Shown: positions 7,219 to 15,103 of the stretch, in pieces
How the letters are laid out: each line of letters opens with the position of its first letter
How positions within the stretch are numbered: the first letter of the stretch is position 1
Assembly: GCF_003946575.1 (NCBI RefSeq)
Contig: NZ_RHOP01000001.1
Coordinates: 1-64,000 of the forward strand
From: Companilactobacillus jidongensis
GTDB lineage: Bacteria > Bacillota > Bacilli > Lactobacillales > Lactobacillaceae
DNA length: 64,000 nucleotides
Reading direction: 5' to 3'
Notes under the pieces: model-generated
What the model saw: only the letters and a program-made list of their open reading frames with translations
The model's database searches: none
Told to the model about the DNA's origin: nothing
Made by a program: the position numbers and the translations under genes

Positions 7219-9750
7219 ATGACGATCAGACATAAAAATTATATTCCAGATAATATTGAGGTCCGCGGTGCAAATGCGAACAATCTCAAAAACTTAGATA
7301 TAGATATTCCGTTAAATTCATTCGTTGCGATAACGGGTGTTTCTGGGTCAGGAAAATCATCCCTTGCAATGGATACGATTTACTCTGAAGGTGCCAGAAA
7401 ATATCTCAACGCATTATCGACCTACACGAGAAGACGCATCACCCAAATGGGGCGTTCAAATGTTAAAGAAATCAAAAATCTTCCCTCTACAATTGCTCTA
7501 CGACAAAGACCAGTGGTCCCTGGTGTTCGTTCAACCGTTGGAACAATGACAGAGAGTTTGAACATCTTGCGACTAATGTTCTCTAGGCTTGCTTCAGTTA
7601 AATGTCCCAATGGACATCGCTTAGATCCAACTTTAAAAATTTCTCAGGTTATGGACTTGCCTTCTTCGGATGACAATATGGGAGTCTTAACTTGTCCAGT
7701 CTGCCATGTTCACTTCATGACCTTCGGTGCTGAAGACTTTGCCTTTAATTCCACTGGAGCATGTCCAACTTGCCAAGGCACCGGATTTCTCAAAACAATT
7801 GAGCTTGATAAGATTATACCCGATAAAAGTTTAACCATTGCTGAAGGTGCCGTTCGTTCGTGGCGACTACCGGGACGTTCACTTCAAATAGAACTTGTTG
7901 AACAGCTAGGAGTTAGAATTAACGTTCCATTTGAATCATTAACTGACAAAGAAAAAGATATTGTTATTAAAGGTAAAGGAGTAAAACGAGAAGTTATCGT
8001 TCCTACATCAACTGGTAAATCTTTCAAATTGAATGCCTTATATGAAAATGCTATCGATTCTGTAAAGCACAGTTTGAAAAGTGCCAAAAACGAAAACACA
8101 CTAAATCGATTAGGCAGATTCTATTCAACTCAAGAATGTCCCAATTGCTTGGGCAGTCGCTTTGACCCCAAATTATTCAATAATGAATTGGTCGGCAAAA
8201 ACATTGCAGAAGTATGTCAGTTAAGCATTGATCAACTCCAAAATTTCTGTTCTGAAATTCTAAATTGGTTACCTGAAAATATGCAAAAATTAGGTAAAAA
8301 TCTGACTAATGAACTATTGGAGCTGTTACAGCCAATCGATGACCTCGGCTTAAATTACCTAACTTTGACGCGTGCTGGTAATACTCTATCAACCGGCGAA
8401 CTACAACGAATCCAATTAGCTAGAACGATCCGTAACCAAATGACTGGCGTTTTATATGTCCTGGACGAGCCAAGTGTGGGATTGCATCCTGCTAACGTTA
8501 CAGGATTGATAAAAATACTTCGTGAGTTAGTCAAACTAGGCAATTCTCTGATTGTGGTCGATCACGATACTAGCATCATCGCTGCAGCTGATTATGTTAT
8601 TGAAATCGGTCCATCTTCTGGTGCCAGTGGCGGACGCGTTATCTCAAAAGGTACTGTTGATGATATTATGAAGGATCAGGATTCAGTAATTGAACCCTAT
8701 CTAACTGGTAAAGCTAAGATAATTCAACACAATCATATTGAACCTTTTAGTAAAGGAACCATCGATGTAGAAATTAGTGACCGTTTCAACATTCATAATA
8801 TGCAAGCAAAATTCAGTAAAGAATCCTTGAACGTCGTCTCTGGTATGTCTGGATCAGGTAAAACTACACTTGTCTTCGATAGTTTCATTAACGCCCTTGA
8901 AGATAAAACCAATGGTGACCCCATGCCAAGTTTCGTTAAAAAACTGGATGCTAATGGGATCAAAAATATTTTGACCGTCGATTCAACACCGATCGGTAAA
9001 AACGTTCGTTCAACCGTGGCTACATATACCAAGATACTCGATAAAGTACGCAAATTGTTTGCCGCAACTGATTCAGCCAAAACTAAGAAGTACACTGCTA
9101 GTTATTTTTCTTATAATAATAAGGAAGGTGCCTGCCCTAACTGCGGTGGTACTGGTGTGATCACGCTAGACATTCAGTATCTTCCAGATATGGTTGAGAC
9201 CTGTCCAGTTTGTAACGGTAATCGTTATAATCCGGATATCTTAACAATTACTTGGCACGGAAAAAATATTGCTGAAATATTAAATATGTCAATAACTGAA
9301 GCTGCCAAATTTTTTGAAGATGAATCTAGTATTGAGGGAACCATCGACACCTTGAATGAAATTGGATTGAGTTACTTGGAACTTGGTGAAAGCACCCCCA
9401 CTCTGTCTGGTGGCGAGGCTCAGCGTCTCAAACTGGTTACTTATATGAAGCGAAGTCAAAAAAATCAATTATTCGTTTTCGATGAGCCTAGTGTTGGTCT
9501 CCATCCTAAGGACGTTTCAATTTTGATAAACGTTCTTAATAAATTAATTAATAATCATGCTACCGTTATTGTTATTGAACATGATTTAGATATCATTGCT
9601 AATGCTGACTATATTAATGACCTTGGTCCCGAAGGTGGTATCAATGGTGGTAAAATTATAGCCAGTGGAACTCCAAAGGATATTTGTTCATCAAGCGATA
9701 GTATTACTGGTAAATATCTTCAAGAGCACATGAAACTATTTAATATTTAA
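7219..9750 (+). CDS. UvrA-like ABC ATPase (UvrA paralogue)
   Basis: 843 residues with the UvrA layout: Walker A GVSGSGKSS (40-48), zinc-binding Cys pairs (CPNGH..CPVC, CPTCQGTG), signature LSTGELQR, Walker B VLDEPSVGLHP, then a second ABC module with GMSGSGKTT, zinc module CPNCGGTG..CPVCNGN, signature LSGGEAQR and Walker B FDEPSVGLHP. It is about 100 residues shorter than housekeeping UvrA (~940), the loss falling mainly where UvrB binds, as in the UvrA2/DrrC-like class linked to drug tolerance. No uvrB is adjacent. AAGGAG precedes ATG by 7 bases; the gdpD-like gene follows after 10 bases. DNA-damage or drug-resistance role is inferred. Confidence 0.85.
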   Translation: MTIRHKNYIPDNIEVRGANANNLKNLDIDIPLNSFVAITGVSGSGKSSLAMDTIYSEGARKYLNALSTYTRRRITQMGRSNVKEIKNLPSTIALRQRPVVPGVRSTVGTMTESLNILRLMFSRLASVKCPNGHRLDPTLKISQVMDLPSSDDNMGVLTCPVCHVHFMTFGAEDFAFNSTGACPTCQGTGFLKTIELDKIIPDKSLTIAEGAVRSWRLPGRSLQIELVEQLGVRINVPFESLTDKEKDIVIKGKGVKREVIVPTSTGKSFKLNALYENAIDSVKHSLKSAKNENTLNRLGRFYSTQECPNCLGSRFDPKLFNNELVGKNIAEVCQLSIDQLQNFCSEILNWLPENMQKLGKNLTNELLELLQPIDDLGLNYLTLTRAGNTLSTGELQRIQLARTIRNQMTGVLYVLDEPSVGLHPANVTGLIKILRELVKLGNSLIVVDHDTSIIAAADYVIEIGPSSGASGGRVISKGTVDDIMKDQDSVIEPYLTGKAKIIQHNHIEPFSKGTIDVEISDRFNIHNMQAKFSKESLNVVSGMSGSGKTTLVFDSFINALEDKTNGDPMPSFVKKLDANGIKNILTVDSTPIGKNVRSTVATYTKILDKVRKLFAATDSAKTKKYTASYFSYNNKEGACPNCGGTGVITLDIQYLPDMVETCPVCNGNRYNPDILTITWHGKNIAEILNMSITEAAKFFEDESSIEGTIDTLNEIGLSYLELGESTPTLSGGEAQRLKLVTYMKRSQKNQLFVFDEPSVGLHPKDVSILINVLNKLINNHATVIVIEHDLDIIANADYINDLGPEGGINGGKIIASGTPKDICSSSDSITGKYLQEHMKLFNI

Positions 9751-9760
9751 GGGAATAAAT

Positions 9761-10621
9761 ATGAAAAAAATATCTATTATTGCTAGCCTCGCAGCCATCT
9801 TCATCGGGTTAACCGCGACTGGTGTAACGGTCAATGCCGCTGTTAAGGCAAAAAATCTTACTTCTATAGAAACTAGCGTTAACCATGCTGCACCAGAATC
9901 ACCACTTGTCTTCTCGCATCGTGGTAGTCCATATAATCAACCAGAACATTCATTTGCCGGTTATAATACCGCTATTAAAGATGGAAGCCAGTATATTGAA
10001 CAAGATGTTTGGTTGAGTAAAGATGGTAAACTGTATGTTTCACATGATGACAATTTGAAACGTACAACTGGTAAGAATATCAAAATTTCTGATTCCACCT
10101 CTAAGGAATTATCCAAGGTAAAATTAGTTAACGGTGAGAAACTGCATCAGTTAAGTGACATCTTCAGACGTTATAAACAAAATGTTCATTATATTATAGA
10201 AGCAAAAAAGAACGCTGGAGATAATACTGATACCGAAAAAGCCTTGGCCAAAACTCTAGATAAGTACAAAATGAATAAAAATATTATCATGCAAGACTCG
10301 AGTATTCCTGGTATCAAAGAATTTCATAGTAAAAAAGCTCAAAAGAATATTCCAATTTTATGGTTACTCGATTCCGTTACAGAAAGACAATATACTGAAG
10401 AAATCAATAACGCTCCTAGATATATCAAATTTATTTCAATTGACCAGACTCAATGGACAAAGAAACTCGTCAAAAAGGCCCATGACAATGGATTTAAAAC
10501 CAACGCCTGGACTATGGATACTTATAACGATAATTACAATGCCTTAAATATTTATAAGTTTGACAGTGTCTTTACCAATAATACTAAAGAAACTAACAAA
10601 CTTATCAGCAAATGGAAATAG
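9761..10621 (+). CDS. Secreted glycerophosphodiester phosphodiesterase
   Basis: 286 residues. A Sec signal peptide (MKKISIIASLAAIFIGL..VNA, ~27 residues) precedes a GDPD TIM-barrel domain: SHRGSPYNQPEHS (~53-65) with the catalytic His, IEQDVWLSKDG with metal-binding Glu and Asp, and VSHDDNLKRTTG with the second His. It should hydrolyse glycerophosphodiesters outside the cell to glycerol 3-phosphate and alcohol; glycerophosphate released from lipoteichoic acid is a possible substrate. Co-transcribed with the UvrA-like gene, an odd pairing functionally. Confidence 0.87.
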   Translation: MKKISIIASLAAIFIGLTATGVTVNAAVKAKNLTSIETSVNHAAPESPLVFSHRGSPYNQPEHSFAGYNTAIKDGSQYIEQDVWLSKDGKLYVSHDDNLKRTTGKNIKISDSTSKELSKVKLVNGEKLHQLSDIFRRYKQNVHYIIEAKKNAGDNTDTEKALAKTLDKYKMNKNIIMQDSSIPGIKEFHSKKAQKNIPILWLLDSVTERQYTEEINNAPRYIKFISIDQTQWTKKLVKKAHDNGFKTNAWTMDTYNDNYNALNIYKFDSVFTNNTKETNKLISKWK

Positions 10622-10622
10622 T

Positions 10623-10651
10623 AAAAGCTAGCCAATCGGCTAGCTTTTTTT
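10623..10651 (+). terminator. Terminator shared by the convergent gdpD-like and ade genes
   Basis: AAAGCTAGCC/GGCTAGCTTT stem with a 4-base loop and seven T on the plus strand. The stop codon of the convergent adenine deaminase gene (10640-10642) lies within the 3' arm, so the hairpin doubles as coding sequence on the other strand. Confidence 0.88.
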
Positions 10652-12406
10652 GATGTTTAAAATAGGATCAAATAATTTCAATCCAATACAATCCGTCGGA
10701 CCAAGGTCTGTTATTGCCAAATCTGGAATCGCAGTAATTGGTAAAAATGTCATATAAAACATCGGATCATCAACTTTACTTCCCAAGCTACGTGCAGCTT
10801 TGAGAATACTTTTCTCTTGTTTTACCACTTCTTCAGGAGTTGCTTCAGAAACAATTCCGGCAATCGGTAATGGTAAGAAGCTGAGAACTTGGTGATCCTT
10901 AACAACGATTTGTCCGCCACCACGAACGATTAGCTCGTTAGCAGCAAATGCCATGTCCTCTGCATCAACACCCATAACAATCAAGTTGTTATCATCCGGT
11001 GCAGCGGTCGATGCCATTGCTCCAGCTTGAAGTCCCCAGCCAGATGTGAACCCTAATGACTTATTACCATTGATCCCAAATCTTTCTATTACTGAAACCA
11101 GTGCGACATCTTTGGCAGGATCAATTTTAACTTCATAATTCTTAACCGCCAATTCAACATCACGACGTTTTCTAACGAAAGGACCGACGCTCTTAATAGT
11201 TTCAACATCAGCAACACCATTTTCAACATCAACATTATAAATAAAATCTGCTGCTTTTAGATGATCAGCCTTAACAGAATTCATAATATCCTCTGAATAC
11301 TCCGTTTTGGGAACGACATCAGCGTCAACAACCTTACCCTTTGAAATAACTTCTGAAATTTCAAATTTATTCAGATCTTCAACGAATAAAATATCAGCAT
11401 CGCGATTAGGCGCAATCATTCCAACTTGATCATCGATTCGATATGCTTCAGCAGAATTGATAGTTGCCATTTGAATAGCAGTCAATGGTGGCACTCCAGC
11501 TTGAATTGCCAAACGCACTACGTGATCCAAGTGACCAAGTTCAGCGATATCAGTTGCAGTAACATCATCTGTACAAAAACTAACATGACGAGCAACATCA
11601 GCAGTGTTTTCGGTAATTGCACGAATATTTTCTTTTAAGAAATGTGTGACTGATGATTCTCTGACAACGACATTCATACCCTTACGAGCTTTTTCTAGTA
11701 ATTCTTCATGATCATAACTTTCATGATCAACACGAACACCACTCATCAAATATTGATTAAGTTTGGTGCCACGAGCCATTGGAGAACATCCCCAAACTGG
11801 CTTATGTGCTTCTTTAGCGTATAGCATTGTCTTCAACGTGTCGTCATCTAATTCTTGGATATCTTCACGAACTGTTTCCCAAACACCATAGACATTCGAA
11901 TGTTTTAGCAATTCTGATTGCATATCTGAATCAATGTTTTCAGCAATCGTTGATTGCGGAATTGTATAAGGCGTCTTGAATGGAGCACCCCAGAACAATT
12001 TCAAATCAGACTGATCTATTTCTTTAAAGATTTCTTTGAGACCCTTCAAACCAATTACAGAGATATATTCATCTAATCCTGAAATAATACTTGTTGTACC
12101 ATGTGGAACAACTGCATGAGCAAAGCTTGTCATACTTAACTTGCTACATTCAACGTGGATATGTCCATCGATCATACCGGGAACCAGGTACTTGCCCTTG
12201 GCATCGATCACTTTAGTGGAATCACCAAAGTATTCTGACACATCCTTATCTACCGCCACAATTTTGTTCTTGTAGATAGCAATCTGTGCCGGATAAACTT
12301 CCTTGGTTGAAACATTCACTAATTGTCCATTTTTGATAATTATATCAGCCGGAATTTCAGCTGCTCCAGCTCGAATCAAATCTTTGAAATCATTCAAATC
12401 TAACAA
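10640..12406 (-). CDS. ade: Adenine deaminase
   Basis: 588 residues, amidohydrolase superfamily enzyme converting adenine to hypoxanthine and ammonia. Features: VPGMIDGHIHVECS (~75-88, metal-binding HxH plus the Glu of this family), HDH- and DDVTATD-type metal residues (CTDD ~280), a composite beta domain at both ends, and the C-terminal domain with FLPLPIAGIVS typical of long bacterial Ade. Normal length (570-600). The adjoining permease ends 11 bases upstream, so uptake and deamination of adenine are probably one transcript. Confidence 0.93.
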   Translation of the reverse strand: MLDLNDFKDLIRAGAAEIPADIIIKNGQLVNVSTKEVYPAQIAIYKNKIVAVDKDVSEYFGDSTKVIDAKGKYLVPGMIDGHIHVECSKLSMTSFAHAVVPHGTTSIISGLDEYISVIGLKGLKEIFKEIDQSDLKLFWGAPFKTPYTIPQSTIAENIDSDMQSELLKHSNVYGVWETVREDIQELDDDTLKTMLYAKEAHKPVWGCSPMARGTKLNQYLMSGVRVDHESYDHEELLEKARKGMNVVVRESSVTHFLKENIRAITENTADVARHVSFCTDDVTATDIAELGHLDHVVRLAIQAGVPPLTAIQMATINSAEAYRIDDQVGMIAPNRDADILFVEDLNKFEISEVISKGKVVDADVVPKTEYSEDIMNSVKADHLKAADFIYNVDVENGVADVETIKSVGPFVRKRRDVELAVKNYEVKIDPAKDVALVSVIERFGINGNKSLGFTSGWGLQAGAMASTAAPDDNNLIVMGVDAEDMAFAANELIVRGGGQIVVKDHQVLSFLPLPIAGIVSEATPEEVVKQEKSILKAARSLGSKVDDPMFYMTFLPITAIPDLAITDLGPTDCIGLKLFDPILNIKKS

Positions 12407-12417
12407 AGTAGTGCCTC

Positions 12418-13755
12418 CTATTTGGGTAAGATATTAATTGTATAAAGCAAGATAATAAATACAACGAACAAGATATACATAATTGGATTAATTTCTTTTC
12501 TTCTACCTGCAGCAAGCATTGTAAGTGGATAAGCTAAGAATCCGAAAGCAATACCGTAAGAAATATTATAAGTAAGTGGCATACCAACAATTGTTAAGAA
12601 AGCTGGCATGGCAATTTCAAATTTGCCCCAATCGATTTCTTTCATTGATTGTGCCATTAAGATACCAACAATGATCAATACTGGCGCTGTAACATTAGAA
12701 GTCACAACGGTAAGTAGTGGTGAGAAGAACATTGCAAAACCGAACAGAATTCCGACAACCATTGAAGTCAACCCTGTACGACCACCAACTGCGATACCGG
12801 CACTTGATTCAACATAAGCAGCTGTTGGAGTTGTTCCCATTACTGCTCCACCAAGCATTGAGATCGAATCAGCCATCAAAGCTCCACCAATTCTTGGCAT
12901 CTTGTTATCTTTCATAAATCCAGCTTGTGCAGCCAAACCAATCAATGTACCGGCTGTATCAAAGAATGCAACTAATAGAAAAATAAGTACGACTGACCAC
13001 AATTGAGGTTGACTGATGTCACCCAAGTGAGCCACACCAACTCCAAAGGTTGGTTTCAAACTAGGAATAGATGAAACAATATGACTTGGTAAAGGAATAA
13101 GCTTTGTTACTAATCCTAAAACAGTTGTTAGGACCATTCCGATAAAGATTGAACCAGGAACCTTTTTCGCCATCAATCCTGCAGTTACTACTAATCCAAA
13201 AATAGTTAACCAAGTAGTAGGAACTGATAGTGAACCCATGGCAACAAGTGTTGACTTACTTCCAGTGATCAATCCACCGCCTTGAAATCCAACGAATGCA
13301 ATAAAGATACCAATCCCAGCTGCCATCGCTAACTTAAGATCATGTGGAATTGCATCAATAACGATTTCACGTAACTTCACTAGTGAAAGGATCAAGAACA
13401 AGATACTGGAAATAAATACTCCAGCCATTGCTGTTTGCCAAGGAATACCCATGGCTAGTACGACTGAGTAAGTGAAGAACGCATTGTCACCAAGTCCAGG
13501 TGCAATTGCGATTGGGTAATTTGCTAATAATGCCATTAATACTGAACCTAAAATTGCTGATAGTGCCGTAGCTGTAAAGACTGCTCCCTTGTTCATTCCC
13601 GCATCCCCTAATACTTGCGGATTAACAAATAGGATATAAGCCATCGAAACGAAAGTTGTTAGTCCGGCTAAAACTTCACGTCTTACCGTTGTTCCATTTT
13701 CTTGAAGATGGAATAACTTTTCAATAAAACTCTTTTGGTTCATTGAGGTATCCAT
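12418..13755 (-). CDS. AzgA-type purine (adenine/hypoxanthine/guanine) permease
   Basis: 445 residues, about 12-14 membrane helices, NCS2 AzgA-like branch (PbuG, PbuO, AdeP). Family marks: REVLAGLTTFVSMAYILFVNP (~26-46), APGLGDNAFF (~88), FDTAGTLIG (~264) and the conserved stretch with TTPTAAYVESSAGI (~307). Proton-coupled purine base uptake. Located immediately upstream of ade, so adenine is the likely main substrate. Start ATG 13755 has AAGGAGATT at good spacing. No purine riboswitch is visible upstream; a PurBox-like inverted repeat lies next to the promoter. Confidence 0.9.
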   Translation of the reverse strand: MDTSMNQKSFIEKLFHLQENGTTVRREVLAGLTTFVSMAYILFVNPQVLGDAGMNKGAVFTATALSAILGSVLMALLANYPIAIAPGLGDNAFFTYSVVLAMGIPWQTAMAGVFISSILFLILSLVKLREIVIDAIPHDLKLAMAAGIGIFIAFVGFQGGGLITGSKSTLVAMGSLSVPTTWLTIFGLVVTAGLMAKKVPGSIFIGMVLTTVLGLVTKLIPLPSHIVSSIPSLKPTFGVGVAHLGDISQPQLWSVVLIFLLVAFFDTAGTLIGLAAQAGFMKDNKMPRIGGALMADSISMLGGAVMGTTPTAAYVESSAGIAVGGRTGLTSMVVGILFGFAMFFSPLLTVVTSNVTAPVLIIVGILMAQSMKEIDWGKFEIAMPAFLTIVGMPLTYNISYGIAFGFLAYPLTMLAAGRRKEINPIMYILFVVFIILLYTINILPK

Positions 13756-13815
13756 TTTATTTAATCTCCTTTTGCGTTAAGTACAATTCTCATACTCGTT
13801 TACAACAGAAGTATC

Positions 13816-13838
13816 TCAAATTTGTATAATAATATCAA
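13816..13838 (-). promoter_or_regulatory. Promoter of the purine permease-ade operon (candidate)
   Basis: Minus-strand TTGATA (13833-13838), 17 bases, then GATACT (about 13810-13816). The -10 matches the consensus at four positions. The left arm of the inverted repeat at 13842-13885 sits 3 bases upstream of the -35. Confidence 0.5.
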
Positions 13839-13841
13839 GTA

Positions 13842-13885
13842 AAATACGATTGATTTTTATTAATATTTTTCTATTGTTCGTATTT
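13842..13885. promoter_or_regulatory. PurBox-like inverted repeat (candidate PurR operator)
   Basis: AAATACGA (13842-13849) and its exact complement TCGTATTT (13878-13885) flank 28 bases between divergent purine genes. The right arm extends to ATTGTTCGT, i.e. ACGAACAAT on the minus strand, close to the CGAAC core of Firmicute PurR boxes. Spacing is wider than in B. subtilis, so PurR binding is a hypothesis. Confidence 0.4.
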
Positions 13886-13930
13886 AACAAATATTTTTAT
13901 GTCTCAGACGGTTGATTAATAGTTTTATCC

Positions 13931-13959
13931 TTGTTATTCTTAACTTTGTAAAATAATAC
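13931..13959 (+). promoter_or_regulatory. Promoter of the adenosine deaminase-family gene
   Basis: TTGTTA (13931-13936), 17-base spacer, TAATAC (13954-13959). The predicted start point leaves a leader of only about 15 bases before the TTG start codon, just enough for the AAGGAG site at 13965-13970. Confidence 0.55.
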
Positions 13960-13979
13960 AGATTAAGGAGCTAATCAAC

Positions 13980-14999
13980 TTGTTACCCAAAACAATTACG
14001 AGAGAATTCATAGAAGGACTGCCCAAAGCCGAACTTCACTTACATCTAGAAGGAACGCTCGAACCTGAATTGAAATTAAAATTAGCACAAAAGAACGGTA
14101 TCGATATCGGTCAAACTACTATAGAAGATGTTCGAAAATCATACGACTATGATTCTTTGGCATCATTTCTTGCCGTATATTACCCTGGAATGAATGTTTT
14201 ACAAACAGAAGATGACTTCTATCAATTAGCAATGGAATACTTAAAGCGTGCCAAACAAAATGGTGTACGACATGTCGAGATGTTCTTCGATCCTCAAGCA
14301 CATCTAACACGTGGAATCTCTTTTGAAACATTTATTCACGGTTATCATCGGGCTTGTGTCGACGCCAGTGCCTTCAATGTTGATGCACATTTAATCATGT
14401 GTTTCTTACGAGATATGTCGTCTAAATCGGCCAATGAAGTGCTCAAAATGGCAGAACCTTACCGTGATATGATTCTCGGTATCGGACTCGACTCAGATGA
14501 ACATCACAATCCACCATTGAAGTTTGCTCGTCCATATAGTGATGCAATTGCGCAAGGGTATCACACTACTATGCATGCCGATATTGATCAAGTAGATTCA
14601 ATCGACCATATTAAACAAGCTCTAGAGATTATCGAAGTCGAAAGATTAGATCATGGAACTAATATTGTTGAAAATCAGGATCTAGTCGATTGGGTAAATC
14701 AAAAAAAACTAGGACTGACAAGTTGTCCACTATCTAACGGCTTTGTAACTAATGATATGAAGGGTAAAGAAATGATTGAACTGATGGAACAAGGTGTTAA
14801 AGTTTCAATCAATTCTGACGACCCCGCCTACTTTGGCGGTTACATTGCTGATAACTATGAGTCTATGGCAAAGAACTACAATTTAACTGCTGAACAATTG
14901 GTGACATTTGCTAAAAACTCGTTTGAAACTTCCTGGATCAGTGACTTTCAAAAAGAAACCTACTTAAAAGAAATTGACGATTTTGTAAATAAGTTTTAA
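13980..14999 (+). CDS. Adenosine deaminase-family protein (adenine deaminase subtype)
   Basis: 339 residues. Start is TTG at 13980, fixed by AAGGAG 9 bases upstream and by the family N-terminus LPKAELHLHLEG. Metal ligands of the ADA fold are present: HLH (20, 22), His199, DHG (224-226) and SDDP (279-282). The segment MFFDPQAHLTRG (~101-112) resembles fungal-type adenine deaminases rather than classical adenosine deaminase. The usual HAGE motif reads HADI, so the catalytic Glu is Ile202; neighbouring Asp201 or Asp203 could substitute. Deamination of a purine or 6-modified purine is likely but the substrate is open. Divergent from the adenine permease-ade operon. Confidence 0.8.
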   Translation: MLPKTITREFIEGLPKAELHLHLEGTLEPELKLKLAQKNGIDIGQTTIEDVRKSYDYDSLASFLAVYYPGMNVLQTEDDFYQLAMEYLKRAKQNGVRHVEMFFDPQAHLTRGISFETFIHGYHRACVDASAFNVDAHLIMCFLRDMSSKSANEVLKMAEPYRDMILGIGLDSDEHHNPPLKFARPYSDAIAQGYHTTMHADIDQVDSIDHIKQALEIIEVERLDHGTNIVENQDLVDWVNQKKLGLTSCPLSNGFVTNDMKGKEMIELMEQGVKVSINSDDPAYFGGYIADNYESMAKNYNLTAEQLVTFAKNSFETSWISDFQKETYLKEIDDFVNKF

Positions 15000-15002
15000 T
15001 CA

Positions 15003-15048
15003 AAAAAAATAAGCTTTCGGCTGTTAAAGTCGAAAGCTTATTTTTTAT
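15003..15048. terminator. Bidirectional terminator between convergent genes
   Basis: Stem AATAAGCTTTCG/CGAAAGCTTATT (15009-15019 region with 15031-15042) flanked by A-run and T-run, so it can stop transcription from both the deaminase gene (+) and adhE (-). Confidence 0.88.
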
Positions 15049-15103
15049 TCTATTCAGTATCTATCAATATTCGTACCAATAAGCGGCATTAAAACCAAAA
15101 ATA

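Noticed and set aside
13756-13979. Purine riboswitch before the permease or deaminase gene
   Set aside because: The conserved loop and junction bases of the purine aptamer are absent on either strand.
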